Source: Bacteroidota bacterium
Lineage (GTDB): Bacteria > Bacteroidota > Bacteroidia > Flavobacteriales > Weeksellaceae
Direction of reading: 5' to 3'
NCBI GenBank assembly: GCA_018902795.1
Contig: JAHIQD010000011.1
Coordinates: 62,001-126,000 of the forward strand
DNA: 64,000 nt
This document shows positions 30,989-40,353 of this stretch, piece after piece (position 1 is the first letter of the stretch; the number at the start of each line of letters is the position of its first letter). The notes beneath the pieces were generated by a model that was given only the letters and a program-made list of their open reading frames with translations, made no database searches and was not told the DNA's origin. Position numbers and translations under genes: made by a program.

Positions 30989-33391
30989 ATGAAAATCTCA
31001 AACAACTGGCTTAAAGATCACATCAACACTGATTTAAAATCAGATAAAATCGGAGAATATCTTACGGATATTGGACTGGAAGTGGAAGGAATCGAAAAGT
31101 ACGAATCTGTAAAAGGAAGCCTGGAAGGAATCATTATCGGAAAAGTCTTAACGTGTGAACAACATCCTAACGCCGATAAACTAAAGAAAACAACGGTTGA
31201 TATTGGAAACGGCAGTATATTGAACATTGTTTGCGGTGCGCCGAATGTTGCAGTGGGACAAACTGTTCCGGTTGCTGTAGTGGGCACAAAAATTTATGCT
31301 AAAGACGGAAGTTCGTTTGCGATTAAAGAAGCGAAAATCCGAGGCGAAGTTTCCCAGGGAATGATCTGTGCGGAAGATGAATTGGGTTTAAGTGACGATC
31401 ACGGCGGCATCATGATTTTAGATGAAAACAAATTCGAAGTTGGGAAAGATCTCGCAGATTATTTTGAACTTTCCAATGATGAAGTGTACGAAATCGGTTT
31501 AACACCCAACAGAACTGATGCAATGTCGCATTATGGTGTTGCAAGGGATTTAAACGCATTTTTGGTTTCCAATCAAATGAAATCGGAGTTTGAAAAAACG
31601 GTTTCTAAACCTTTAAATGGTGAAGGAACTCATGATTTTCAGCTTGAAGTGGAAGATTCAACTTTAGTTCCAAGATATATCGGTGCAGTAATCGAAAATG
31701 TAAAAGTTGCCGATTCGCCAGATTGGTTGAAACAAAGACTCAAGTCCATCGGTTTAAGCCCAATTAATAATATTGTAGACATCACCAATTATATTTTACA
31801 TGGTTTAGGACAGCCTCTTCATGCTTTTGATGCCGACCGCATTGCCGGTAAAAAAGTAAAAGTTGGAGTAAATGCTGAAGGAACCAAATTCACTACTTTA
31901 GACGGTGTTGAAAGAACGCTGAACGGTACCGAAATTATGATTAAAGACGGCGAAGATCATCCAATGTGTATTGCCGGAGTTTTCGGTGGACAGCATTCCG
32001 GAGTTTCAGAAAATACACAAACCATTTTCCTCGAAAGTGCTTATTTTAATCCGGTAGCGGTAAGAAAAGGAGCGAAATTTCATGGATTGAATACCGATGC
32101 CTCTTTCCGTTTTGAACGTGGAGTGGATCCGAATAATACCAGAACTGCCATTACTCACGCCATTTCGATGATTGAAGAAATCACCGGCGGGAAAATGACA
32201 GGCGCACTTTTGGAACATTACCCTGAAAAAATCGAAAACAATTATGTGATTTTAAGATTCTCTAAAGTGGAGCAGATTTTAGGAACAAAAATTCATAAAG
32301 AAAAAATAAAAGAGATTTTGAAATCGCTTGATATTGAGGTTCTTAATGAAATTCAGAACGGTTTGGAAATTTCTGTTCCTGCGTACAGAGCGGATGTGAC
32401 GAGAGAAATTGATGTGATTGAAGAAATTCTGAGAATTTATGGTTATAATAAAATTGATGCGCCGCAGAAAATTTCGTTTACACCGGTAAAATTAAGCTTT
32501 GACGATCAGGATGCGCTTGAAAATTCGTGGGCAAGAACTTTACAGAGCAATGGCTTCAACGAAGTGATGAACAACTCACTCACTTCCGTGAAAGATAAAA
32601 CTGATGCTGTAAAATTGCTGAATCCTTTAAGCGGAGATTTAGCTTTCATGAGAAAGTCTTTACTGGAAGGTCTTTTATCCAATGCGGATTACAACATTAA
32701 GAGAAAAAATCAGGATATTAAATTTTTCGAACTCGGTAAAATTTATCATAAAAAAGAAAAATACTTAGAAAGAAAGCAGCTTGCGCTTCTTGTTTCCGGT
32801 AGAAATGCTGCTGAAAACTGGCTTCAACCCAAATCAGCAACCGATTTTTATTACCTTAAATCGTATGTGAAAATTCTCCTGGACAAACTGAACCTGAATG
32901 TTACGGAACAGTATCTTGAGGATGCCCGTTTTTCAGACGCTTTGCAACTGACTTCCGAAGGAAAAACTATTGCAAGATTAGGAAAAGTTTCTCCCGAATT
33001 ATTGAAAGATGCGGATATTGATCAGGACTGTTTTTATGCAGAAATAGAGTTGGAAAACTGCCAGGAACTTCGTTCAAAAGGAAATCTGAAGTTCGCAGAC
33101 ATTCCTAAATTCAACACCATTAGAAGAGATCTGGCACTACTGATCGACAAAAATGTGACTTACGGCGAACTGTATCAGTCTGCAAAGAAAAATCCTTCAA
33201 AATACCTGAAAAACATTAATCTTTTCGATGTGTATGAAGGAAAAAATCTTCCTGAAGGAAAAAAATCTTATGCACTGAGTTTTGAGCTGCTGAATGAAGA
33301 GAAAACTTTGGAGGAAAAAGAAATCAATGAAGTAATGAATTCTTTGATTAAGAATTTCCAGAAAGAATTTTCGGCAGAACTTCGGTCATAA
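30989..33391 (+). CDS. pheT: Phenylalanyl-tRNA synthetase beta chain
   Basis: 800 residues, full bacterial PheT layout: N-terminal tRNA-binding EMAP-like domain (about 40-150, with EQHPNADKLKK and QGMICAEDELGL), B3/B4 editing domain (about 210-380, GLSPINNIVDITNY and DASFRFERGVDPNNT), B5 domain (about 400-480), catalytic-like domain (480-690) and C-terminal anticodon-binding FDX-ACB domain (about 705-800, FNTIRRDLALLID). PheS is not adjacent, a split seen in many Bacteroidetes. Confidence 0.97.
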   Translation: MKISNNWLKDHINTDLKSDKIGEYLTDIGLEVEGIEKYESVKGSLEGIIIGKVLTCEQHPNADKLKKTTVDIGNGSILNIVCGAPNVAVGQTVPVAVVGTKIYAKDGSSFAIKEAKIRGEVSQGMICAEDELGLSDDHGGIMILDENKFEVGKDLADYFELSNDEVYEIGLTPNRTDAMSHYGVARDLNAFLVSNQMKSEFEKTVSKPLNGEGTHDFQLEVEDSTLVPRYIGAVIENVKVADSPDWLKQRLKSIGLSPINNIVDITNYILHGLGQPLHAFDADRIAGKKVKVGVNAEGTKFTTLDGVERTLNGTEIMIKDGEDHPMCIAGVFGGQHSGVSENTQTIFLESAYFNPVAVRKGAKFHGLNTDASFRFERGVDPNNTRTAITHAISMIEEITGGKMTGALLEHYPEKIENNYVILRFSKVEQILGTKIHKEKIKEILKSLDIEVLNEIQNGLEISVPAYRADVTREIDVIEEILRIYGYNKIDAPQKISFTPVKLSFDDQDALENSWARTLQSNGFNEVMNNSLTSVKDKTDAVKLLNPLSGDLAFMRKSLLEGLLSNADYNIKRKNQDIKFFELGKIYHKKEKYLERKQLALLVSGRNAAENWLQPKSATDFYYLKSYVKILLDKLNLNVTEQYLEDARFSDALQLTSEGKTIARLGKVSPELLKDADIDQDCFYAEIELENCQELRSKGNLKFADIPKFNTIRRDLALLIDKNVTYGELYQSAKKNPSKYLKNINLFDVYEGKNLPEGKKSYALSFELLNEEKTLEEKEINEVMNSLIKNFQKEFSAELRS

Positions 33392-33410
33392 AAATTCAAA
33401 CATTAATAAT

Positions 33411-33440
33411 AAAAAGCATCTCAACCGGGATGCTTTTTTG
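33411..33440 (+). terminator. Terminator after pheT
   Basis: AAAAAGCATC-N8-GATGCTTTTTT. Confidence 0.85.
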
Positions 33441-33492
33441 TTTTATAAAAGCTTTATTTGTGCATAACCGCGGATAAATAAATTATATTACT

Positions 33493-33540
33493 TAAATTTG
33501 ATCAAACAAAAAAAGCTGATGCAACCGTCCTCTATATTTG
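33493..33540 (+). promoter_or_regulatory. Two promoter -7 boxes before the META lipoprotein gene
   Basis: TAAATTTG (33493-33500) and TATATTTG (33533-33540) both fit TAnnTTTG, 107 and 67 bases before the ATG. Confidence 0.45.
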
Positions 33541-33606
33541 GTCAGGAAAAGATATTTATAGAGAAAGAGTTTGCATATCATTATTAAAAATAAAAGATAA
33601 CGACTT

Positions 33607-34005
33607 ATGAAAAATATTTTTTTATCAATATTTGCTGCTGTAACATTGGTTTCCTGTGCATCAATGTCGACTTCTAAAGTAGGAAGCACACAGGTGAACA
33701 TCGCAGGCACGAAATGGACCCTGGCTGACCAGGTGAAAGGGAAAACGCCGACGCTCAATGTGGAGGCTGGTAAAATTACCGGTAACGGAGGCTGCAATAA
33801 CTATTTTGGGGAACTTTCTCTGGATCCTACAGCGGGCAATTTTTCAGCTAAGAATATTGGTGCAACTAAAATGGCGTGCCCCAATATGGAAGTGGAAACT
33901 CAGTTTTTCAGCATGTTGAATGCCGCCACTAAATATGTGGTGAAGGGAAATACACTCGAGTTATATAAAGGGAATCTTCTCTTGCTGAAATTCAATAAAT
34001 TATAG
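33607..34005 (+). CDS. META-domain lipoprotein (HslJ-like)
   Basis: 132 residues. A lipoprotein signal ends at VSC (Cys17). The META domain follows, with GTKWTLADQVKGKTPTLNVEAGKITGNGG, the core GGCNNYFGELSLD and later KMACPNMEVETQFFSML, typical of META/HslJ proteins. The family is linked to stress tolerance, such as heat shock and novobiocin resistance in E. coli HslJ. Probably in the outer membrane, periplasm-facing. Confidence 0.88.
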   Translation: MKNIFLSIFAAVTLVSCASMSTSKVGSTQVNIAGTKWTLADQVKGKTPTLNVEAGKITGNGGCNNYFGELSLDPTAGNFSAKNIGATKMACPNMEVETQFFSMLNAATKYVVKGNTLELYKGNLLLLKFNKL

Positions 34006-34025
34006 CATTTTATTCTGTAATAACC

Positions 34026-34060
34026 ATAAAAAAAAGGAACTCAAAACTGAGTTCCTTTTT
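34026..34060. terminator. Bidirectional terminator
   Basis: AAAAAAAGGAACTCA, loop AAAC, TGAGTTCCTTTTTT. Serves the META gene and the convergent acidic-protein gene. Confidence 0.85.
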
Positions 34061-34070
34061 TATTTTTTAT

Positions 34071-34313
34071 TTATTCTTCGTCTTCTTCCTCATCATATTT
34101 TGCGAGTTCGTCATCGCACCATTTGAAGGCTGCTTCTACAACTTTGGTAGCTTCATCTGCCATCGTTTCCTCATCGTCACCTTCCAAATCATCCAACCAT
34201 TCAACTTCCTCTTCTTCTACATTAAGGATAAATCTCGGATATTCCGTGTGAACAACAAATAAATCTTCAGGAAAATCTGAATTGTCGGCTAATAAAAATT
34301 TTGGTACTTTCAT
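34071..34313 (-). CDS. Small acidic protein, function unknown
   Basis: 80 residues, strongly acidic: a VEEEEVEWLDDLEGDDEE segment in the middle and a DEEEDEE tail, with a helical ADEATKVVEAAFKWCDDELAKY between. No signal peptide. I recognise it only as a conserved small acidic type in flavobacteria. A promoter box CAAAGATA (plus-strand view, 34336-34343) precedes it, so it is expressed on its own. Confidence 0.7.
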   Translation of the reverse strand: MKVPKFLLADNSDFPEDLFVVHTEYPRFILNVEEEEVEWLDDLEGDDEETMADEATKVVEAAFKWCDDELAKYDEEEDEE

Positions 34314-34350
34314 TTTTCTAATGTTTAAACTTCTCCAAAGATAAAAAATT

Positions 34351-35673
34351 TTATTGATATTTATTCTCGTCGATTTTAATTTTTGTTAAAACTTTATATT
34401 TCGTCAAAGTATTGATCTGAAGCGTATCCTGGGGCAGAAACGTAACCTTGACATTTGGGTTTACGGTGCTGATCAGTTCGGCAATCTGCATTTTGTCGAG
34501 CTGTTCTTCATTTTCCATATAGAAATTAATCCGGCCCTCTTCAAGCTTTTCAGATTTAAGAAATTTTGTTATTTCTCTACGGTTTTCAAGGTAATTTCCT
34601 TTTGAAAGCCAGGTGAATACAAAGCCGGTTATCAAGCTTAAAACTGTAATTCCGTAGGTAAATTTCCCGAGAATCTGATACATTTTTTTGAAATAAACCA
34701 GCCAGATCGGGAAGGAAAATGGTGCCATAAGACGGTAATCAATTGGATTTACCGAATAGAAATACTGAATAAAGTATGAACAGATAATTCCGGTAACTCC
34801 TATGAAAACAGAAAATTTCTCTGTTTCTGAAAGTTTGTTTTTAATGAAGAGAAAGCAGATGAGAAGGATATTCAGAAAACCGATGCCGTAAATTCCATAA
34901 TTAATAATTCCGCCGGCTGGATTGGCGATATGAATAAACGGATTAAATGTGGTTGCCAAACCCTGAAAAAGTTCCATCAACAGTTTGGAGGTTGGATGAA
35001 GCCCTATTTCTAAAAACTGGTCGACGTATTTTTCATTAAAATAATCAATAAAAAGAAATTTATACAAAACTACGAAAGCAAAACCAACGAGTCCTGAAGT
35101 GATAAACGTTCTGCTATACTGTTTCCTGTAGTTCAAAATTCCGTAAAGGAAAACTCCGCCGATGATAAAAAGTGCAGGGTAACGGATGTTGTAAAGGGTC
35201 ACCAGCGCTACACTTAAATAGAGAAATGCTTTGTGACCCGTAAGTTCCCCAATAATAATCTGTCTTGCCACATACAGAAACACAAAAACGAAAGGCAGAA
35301 TCAGCGATTCGCTCATCGTGTAAGAAAATATCGAAACAAAGCTGAAAAGTCCGCCCACCAAAATGGTTTCTTTCAGATAGAATTTTTTTTTCCAGGCGAA
35401 ATATATAATGAAAAGATAAGCCAGAATTCCTATCGTTTTACTCGCCCAAAATTCATCAAAACCAAATATGGTAAAGAATTTTAAACTCAAAGGATATCCC
35501 ATTGGCGTGGTGGTATTATCAATGACAGGAAAAACATTTGCGGTCCGCATAAACCTGATAGAATCAGGATTGGTTCTTCCTTTTTCGTTCAGCAGGAAAC
35601 GTAAAACGGTAAAGGTAATACTAGCAAAAACCAGAAGAATCTGAATTCTTTGTTCGAGGATTTTTCTTCTCAT
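34351..35673 (-). CDS. Multi-spanning membrane protein, glycosyltransferase-39-like
   Basis: 440 residues with about ten hydrophobic segments. The first periplasmic loop NEKGRTNPDSIRFMRTANVF follows one helix. The long loop before the second helix and the C-terminal soluble tail (ENRREITKFLKSEKLEEGRINF and onward, about residues 375-440) resemble the GT-C fold of dolichol-phosphate-mannose-type glycosyltransferases, but no catalytic motif is certain. A role in surface glycan assembly is an inference. It follows hbd by 61 bases on the same strand. Confidence 0.6.
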   Translation of the reverse strand: MRRKILEQRIQILLVFASITFTVLRFLLNEKGRTNPDSIRFMRTANVFPVIDNTTTPMGYPLSLKFFTIFGFDEFWASKTIGILAYLFIIYFAWKKKFYLKETILVGGLFSFVSIFSYTMSESLILPFVFVFLYVARQIIIGELTGHKAFLYLSVALVTLYNIRYPALFIIGGVFLYGILNYRKQYSRTFITSGLVGFAFVVLYKFLFIDYFNEKYVDQFLEIGLHPTSKLLMELFQGLATTFNPFIHIANPAGGIINYGIYGIGFLNILLICFLFIKNKLSETEKFSVFIGVTGIICSYFIQYFYSVNPIDYRLMAPFSFPIWLVYFKKMYQILGKFTYGITVLSLITGFVFTWLSKGNYLENRREITKFLKSEKLEEGRINFYMENEEQLDKMQIAELISTVNPNVKVTFLPQDTLQINTLTKYKVLTKIKIDENKYQ

Positions 35674-35734
35674 TTTTTATTAATAATTTGAAAGCGGTGT
35701 TAAGGATTTAAGCCCTAACAGCACTCCTAAGAAT

Positions 35735-36625
35735 CTACTTTAGGAACATTTTCGATACTTTATCAGCTTTTCTGTTTTCAGTATAATCGTAAAAACCTTC
35801 CCCGGATTTTACACCCAATTTTCCTGCAGTTACCATATTTACCAATAAAGGATTGGGTGCATATTTCGGATTTTTGAAACCGTCATGCATCACATTCAGA
35901 ATGGCCAGACAAACGTCGAGTCCGATAAAATCTGCCAGTTGCAAAGGTCCCATTGGATGTGCCATTCCCAGTTTCATCACCGTATCTATTTCTTCAACAC
36001 CGGCAACACCATTGTAAAGCGTTTCGATGGTTTCATTGATCATTGGCATTAAAATTCTGTTGGCCACAAAACCTGGATAATCGTTCACTTCAACCGGTAA
36101 TTTTCCCAATGTTTTGCTCATCCCGAAAATCTGGTCGAAAGTTTCTTTGGAAGTGGAGTAGCCTTTGATGATTTCCACGAGTTTCATTACAGGAACCGGG
36201 TTCATAAAGTGCATTCCGATTACTTTTTCCGGGCGTTTTGTTACCGAAGCGATTTTAGTAATTGAAATGGAGGAGGTATTGGTAGCAAGAATACAGTTTT
36301 CAGGAGCTAACTCATCCATCTGTCTGAAGATTTTCAGTTTCAGATCCAGGTTTTCTGTAGCGGCTTCCACGATTAATTCAGCGTTTTTTGCTGCATCTTC
36401 CAATTGGGTGAAAGTAGAAATGTTGCTCAAAGTAGCTGCTTTCTGTTCTTCGGTAAGGTTGCCTTTCGCAATGATTCTGTCCAGATTTGCAGTGATTGTT
36501 TTAAGTCCTTTTTCTAAAGCTTCAGTAGAAACATCTACCAAATTAACGTTAAAACCAGTTTGTGCAAAGGCGTGAGCAATTCCGTTTCCCATTGTTCCGG
36601 CTCCGATTACGACAATGTTTTTCAT
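35735..36625 (-). CDS. 3-hydroxybutyryl-CoA dehydrogenase
   Basis: 296 residues, the short single-function form. N-terminal Rossmann motif VIGAGTMGNGIAHAFAQTG (about residues 5-23), catalytic HFMNPVPVMKLVEI with the His near 141, and a C-terminal half with DYPGFVANRILMPMINE and AHPMGPLQLADFIGLD. It interconverts acetoacetyl-CoA and 3-hydroxybutyryl-CoA in fatty-acid or leucine-type catabolism. Its ATG directly abuts the beta-lactamase stop codon (no spacing), so the two are translated from one transcript. Confidence 0.9.
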   Translation of the reverse strand: MKNIVVIGAGTMGNGIAHAFAQTGFNVNLVDVSTEALEKGLKTITANLDRIIAKGNLTEEQKAATLSNISTFTQLEDAAKNAELIVEAATENLDLKLKIFRQMDELAPENCILATNTSSISITKIASVTKRPEKVIGMHFMNPVPVMKLVEIIKGYSTSKETFDQIFGMSKTLGKLPVEVNDYPGFVANRILMPMINETIETLYNGVAGVEEIDTVMKLGMAHPMGPLQLADFIGLDVCLAILNVMHDGFKNPKYAPNPLLVNMVTAGKLGVKSGEGFYDYTENRKADKVSKMFLK

Positions 36626-37516
36626 TTATTTATTTTTATGAGTTGAATTAAAATAGTCCCATACTTTTTTAGAAATATCAGAAATCATTTGGGTATTTAC
36701 GGCTTCTGATTCCGTCGAATCGATAACAAAAACAGTAATCGCATAATGTTTTCCGTCGGGAAGGGTAATGATTCCTGAATCATTTTCAGCAATGGTCAAA
36801 TTGCGGTCTTTTCCTGAAGAGCCGGTTTTGTGGGCAATTGTTGTCCCTGCCGGAAGCTGTTCTTTTAATTTATTGGCTCCGGTGGTCGTTCCCAGCATGA
36901 TATTCATTAAATAATCTGTCGATTTCTCGGAAAGAATTTTCTTTTCGTAGAAGCTTTTATAAAGAGAACTTAATGATTTTACTGTCGTGAAGTTCGGGTA
37001 CAGATATTCTTTTCCTTTGTGCATCCACTCTTCGTTGTACTTTATCTGGAAATTCTTTACGCCTTTCGCATCCATGAATCTCTGTACGGTTTCTGTTCCG
37101 TCGATCAATCTCAGCAAAATATCGCAACCGTTGTTATCACTTTGCGCGACGGTGTATTTGATAATTTCATCCAGCGTCAGTTCTACATTTCCGTTTGGAT
37201 ATTTATCGCGAAGCGGACTGTGTGTATTTTCCAATAAGTCTGATTTCTTTACCGGAATTTTCTGATCGAGTTTCAGCTTTCCAAGGTCAACTTCATTCAG
37301 CACTGTTGCAGCGATATGGAATTTAAACACGCTGAGCATCGGCAGTTTTTTGTCTGCATTTTCATTATTAAATTCAAACGGAAAATCAATTCCCTTTACA
37401 GAAACAGCTATAGTGGCGTTTTTGTCTTTAGTGATTTTAAGAATTTCTTTCTTTAAATTCTGTGAAAAATTTAATACAGAAATAAAAAGGGCGAATAGTA
37501 TAAAATGTTTTTTCAT
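36626..37516 (-). CDS. Class A beta-lactamase, subclass A2 (PER/VEB/CGA-like)
   Basis: 296 residues with a signal peptide (MKKHFILFALFISVLNFSQN). Active-site motifs: S-V-F-K at Ser62/Lys65, SDN at residues 126-128 (AQSDNNGCD), a general-base segment YNEEWMHKGKEYLYPN near 160-175, and KTG at 230-232 (IAHKTGSSG). The NEEWMH pattern is characteristic of subclass A2, the flavobacterial extended-spectrum group. It hydrolyses beta-lactams in the periplasm; the spectrum cannot be read from sequence. It is probably intrinsic, as the surrounding genes are chromosomal and there is no mobile element. It sits between an M23 peptidase and hbd. Confidence 0.9.
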   Translation of the reverse strand: MKKHFILFALFISVLNFSQNLKKEILKITKDKNATIAVSVKGIDFPFEFNNENADKKLPMLSVFKFHIAATVLNEVDLGKLKLDQKIPVKKSDLLENTHSPLRDKYPNGNVELTLDEIIKYTVAQSDNNGCDILLRLIDGTETVQRFMDAKGVKNFQIKYNEEWMHKGKEYLYPNFTTVKSLSSLYKSFYEKKILSEKSTDYLMNIMLGTTTGANKLKEQLPAGTTIAHKTGSSGKDRNLTIAENDSGIITLPDGKHYAITVFVIDSTESEAVNTQMISDISKKVWDYFNSTHKNK

Positions 37517-37547
37517 ATAGAAAATGATGATGAATAATCAGTTAAGG

Positions 37548-38369
37548 TTACAAACTTCGGGTATAAGTTTTTCCTTCAGCAAGATAAACAGGAATTTCAC
37601 TTTCTGCAACATTAAATTTTGTTTTAATAAACGTCCGGTCGCCATTGATCCGGTTGATAAAAACCGAAAAATGCAGATGCGGTCCGTTGGAAAACCCCGT
37701 GTTTCCACTATAACCAATGAACTGTCCTTTTTCGATTTTATCACCGGCTTTCAGTTCTGATCCGTTTTGTTTCAAATGTGCATAATCGGCGAAAGTTCCG
37801 TCGCTGTGCATAATAAGAACCTTATTAGCAAATTTGGCGCAGGAAATATCAGGGCAGCTTTGGGAATTGTTTTTTACAACTTCAACAACGGTTCCTTCAC
37901 GGGCGGCAAAAATTTTATCGCCGGTTTTTAAATTGAAATCCAGAGCTGCAGCGTTCTGGTGGGAAAATTTCCCGTTATAACCCTGAAAAATGAGCTGAGT
38001 TTTTCCTTTTTCGAATGGTAAAGTATAGCTGTAATCGGTGTCATAATTTTCCTGCAGAACATTTCCGAAATTGTAAGTGTTGGTGTACGAAAACATATTC
38101 GCTGCATTTGGTTTGATCGGAGCCAGTTTTGCAACAGGAAATTTCTTAGTTTTTGGAGGAACGACAATAATCTGTCCGCTTCCCAACGTAGAGGTCATAT
38201 TTTGGAGTTTGAAGCTGAACTTTGCTGACATCGGCATCTCTTCGTCATTATCGGCGAAAATCTGTGCCTCACTTCCTTTGACCTCATTATAAAAACGGAT
38301 ATTCCAACTTTTTTGGGAAAAAGCAAATAAGGATATTAAAAGAAAGGTGATTGAAAATGTTTTTGTCAT
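37548..38369 (-). CDS. M23-family metallopeptidase
   Basis: 273 residues with a signal peptide (MTKTFSITFLLISLFAFSQ). The C-terminal LytM/M23 domain (about residues 130-265) shows the zinc ligands in FSHQNAAALDFNLKTGD (His, Asp) and the HLHF motif in NGPHLHFSVFIN, plus an SHQ/YAHLKQNG segment. It is expected to cut peptidoglycan cross-links in the periplasm. It precedes the beta-lactamase gene by 31 bases, same strand. Confidence 0.88.
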   Translation of the reverse strand: MTKTFSITFLLISLFAFSQKSWNIRFYNEVKGSEAQIFADNDEEMPMSAKFSFKLQNMTSTLGSGQIIVVPPKTKKFPVAKLAPIKPNAANMFSYTNTYNFGNVLQENYDTDYSYTLPFEKGKTQLIFQGYNGKFSHQNAAALDFNLKTGDKIFAAREGTVVEVVKNNSQSCPDISCAKFANKVLIMHSDGTFADYAHLKQNGSELKAGDKIEKGQFIGYSGNTGFSNGPHLHFSVFINRINGDRTFIKTKFNVAESEIPVYLAEGKTYTRSL

Positions 38370-38427
38370 TTTTAAAGAAAAATTTCGCTACGTTTAAGCC
38401 TAAAATTATCAGAAATAGATCGCTGAT

Positions 38428-39390
38428 TTATGAAATCATTTTCATGATTTCCAGCGCCACTTTTAAAGCTTCGGTTCCGTCTTCCAGGGAAACTTCTACA
38501 TTTTTATTTTCAGTGATCGCATCAGCAAAACTTTCCAGTTCGTCTAAAATGGCATTGTTAGGCTGAATGTTTGGATATTCAAAAATGATCTGGTTTTTTT
38601 CGCCTTCTGCATTTTCAATAATCATATCGAAATCGGTAGGATGTTCGGGCGCTTCTTTCATCCGGATCACTTCCGCTTTTTTCTCAAGAAAATCTACCGA
38701 AATATAAGCGTCTTTTTGGAAAAACCGTGATTTGCGCATGGCTTTCATCGAAATTCTGGAGGTCGTTAAATTTGCCACGCACCCGTTTTCAAATTCTATT
38801 CTTGCATTGGCAATATCAGGAGATCTGGAAACCACGCAAACGCCTGAGGCATGAATGTTTTTTACTTTAGATTTCACAATAGAAAGCAAAATATCCAGAT
38901 CATGAATCATTAAATCCAAAACCACTGAAACATCAGTTCCCCGCGGATTAAATTCTGCAAGCCGGTGAATTTCAATAAACATCGGATCGTTGATGAATTC
39001 TTTTGAACCGATGAACGCCGGATTATATCTTTCAACGTGACCTACCTGAGCTTTAATATCAAATTCGCGGCATTTGTAAAGGATTTCTTCAGCCTGCTGC
39101 AGGGTTTGCGTGACAGGCTTTTCAATAAAGAAGTGCTTGCGGTTTTCAATCGCTTTTATGGCATAATCGTAATGATAAAGGGTAGGAGTTACAATGTCCA
39201 GCATGTCGATTTCCTGCAACAGGTCTTCGAATTTTTCAAAATATCTGTACCCGAATTCGGCTTCGAGCTTTTTTCCGTTTTCTTTGTCAGCGTCGTGAAA
39301 ACCGATTAATTCGTATTTTTCCGACTGATTCAATAATTTTAAATGGATTTTACCAAGATGTCCGGCTCCAACTAAACCTGCTTTTAGCAT
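38428..39390 (-). CDS. Gfo/Idh/MocA-family oxidoreductase
   Basis: 320 residues. N-terminal Rossmann fold AGLVGAGHLGKIHLKLL (residues 3-19), then DMLDIVTPTLYHYD and the family catalytic region FFIEKPVTQTLQQAEEI with the EKP lysine near residue 94. The C-terminal part has LDLMIHDLDIL (the family His-Asp-Leu-Asp pattern). It is an NAD(P)-dependent dehydrogenase of a sugar-type substrate that cannot be named. Promoter box CAAAGATA (minus-strand TATCTTTG, 39407-39414) just upstream; the M23, beta-lactamase and hbd genes follow on the same strand. Confidence 0.85.
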   Translation of the reverse strand: MLKAGLVGAGHLGKIHLKLLNQSEKYELIGFHDADKENGKKLEAEFGYRYFEKFEDLLQEIDMLDIVTPTLYHYDYAIKAIENRKHFFIEKPVTQTLQQAEEILYKCREFDIKAQVGHVERYNPAFIGSKEFINDPMFIEIHRLAEFNPRGTDVSVVLDLMIHDLDILLSIVKSKVKNIHASGVCVVSRSPDIANARIEFENGCVANLTTSRISMKAMRKSRFFQKDAYISVDFLEKKAEVIRMKEAPEHPTDFDMIIENAEGEKNQIIFEYPNIQPNNAILDELESFADAITENKNVEVSLEDGTEALKVALEIMKMIS

Positions 39391-39406
39391 AGAAAATTTA
39401 TTTTTT

Positions 39407-39414
39407 CAAAGATA
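39407..39414 (-). promoter_or_regulatory. Promoter -7 box of the Gfo/Idh gene
   Basis: TATCTTTG on the minus strand, 16 bases before the ATG. Confidence 0.5.
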
Positions 39415-39466
39415 AGAAATTGGGCTGAAATAGATGATTAAGGTTTAAAGGGAATGCCAATGGGTT

Positions 39467-39498
39467 TTTGTAAAGTCGGATAAAATATGTTAGTTTTG
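39467..39498 (+). promoter_or_regulatory. Promoter of pcm
   Basis: TTTG (39467-39470), 20 bases, TAGTTTTG (39491-39498). It lies inside the longer reading frame from 39487, deciding for the start at 39553. Confidence 0.75.
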
Positions 39499-39552
39499 TT
39501 TTTTGTCGGGATTTTAACTTCCAATCCCGCATCTGGGAAACCCGTAACAATT

Positions 39553-40203
39553 ATGCAGGATACATTTTTACATAAAGGAAAAAGAAAATTTTTGGTACAA
39601 TATCTTCGGGAGAAAATAGGAATTTCCGACGAAAAGGTTTTGAAGGCAATGAATGAAGTGCCGCGCCATCTTTTTCTGGAAAGTATTTTCGAAGATTACG
39701 CTTACGAAGACCGTGCTTTCCCAATTCTGGCCAAGCAAACCATTTCTCATCCTTCCACGGTTGCTGAACAGAGTGAACTTTTACAGCTTCGCGGAAAGGA
39801 AAAAGTTCTTGAAATCGGTACAGGATGCGGTTATCAAACTGCAGTTCTGGTGGCTATGGATGCGGTGGTTTATACGATTGAAAGACAGAAAGAACTTCAT
39901 GATTTTGCAGTTAAAAAACTGGGATCACTTCATCTGCGCCCGAAATTTCAAAGTTTTGGAGACGGTTTTGCGGGGCTTCCAACTTTTGCTCCTTTCGATA
40001 AAATTTTAGTGACCTGCGGTGCGGAAACTTTGCCAACTGAATTGCTTCATCAGTTAAAAGTGGGCGGTATTATGGTAATTCCATTAGGGAAAACTGATGA
40101 ACAGATCCTGACGAGATTCACCAAAAAATCGGAAAAGGAATTCGAGAAGGAGGAGTTCGGTGCTTACAAATTTGTGCCGATGCTGAATAATACGAACCAA
40201 TAA
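39553..40203 (+). CDS. pcm: Protein-L-isoaspartate O-methyltransferase
   Basis: 216 residues from the ATG at 39553. A longer frame beginning at 39487 includes the promoter and is rejected. The enzyme methylates isoaspartyl residues to start protein repair. Seen: MQDTFLHKGKRKFLVQYL at the start, VPRHLFLES, and SAM motif I VLEIGTGCGYQTAVLVAM near residue 88, then ILVTCGAETLPTELLHQL. Single gene with promoter TTTG-N20-TAGTTTTG. Confidence 0.93.
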   Translation: MQDTFLHKGKRKFLVQYLREKIGISDEKVLKAMNEVPRHLFLESIFEDYAYEDRAFPILAKQTISHPSTVAEQSELLQLRGKEKVLEIGTGCGYQTAVLVAMDAVVYTIERQKELHDFAVKKLGSLHLRPKFQSFGDGFAGLPTFAPFDKILVTCGAETLPTELLHQLKVGGIMVIPLGKTDEQILTRFTKKSEKEFEKEEFGAYKFVPMLNNTNQ

Positions 40204-40307
40204 TCATTATAAATATTTTTTTTGGAAAACGCTTTATTTTAGGTCCTAATTTTTTTTAAACCTGATAAATAACATACCCCAAATTCGCTATTTCAAAATA
40301 TAGAATG

Positions 40308-40315
40308 TATTTTTG
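40308..40315 (+). promoter_or_regulatory. Promoter -7 box of ccsBA
   Basis: TATTTTTG, 38 bases before the ATG at 40354. Confidence 0.5.
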
Positions 40316-40353
40316 CAACTATTTGAATTTTATAAATCTGATAGTTTCTTACA

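Noticed and set aside
33519..33587. 22-codon ORF upstream of the META gene as a leader peptide
   Set aside because: No codon bias, no terminator after it and no control-codon run; probably chance.
36165..36575. 136-codon frame opposite the hbd gene
   Set aside because: Antisense shadow of a well-supported gene; composition follows that gene's codons.
36626..37516. Beta-lactamase as a recently acquired mobile resistance gene
   Set aside because: No insertion sequence, integron or composition break is seen; it is embedded among chromosomal genes.
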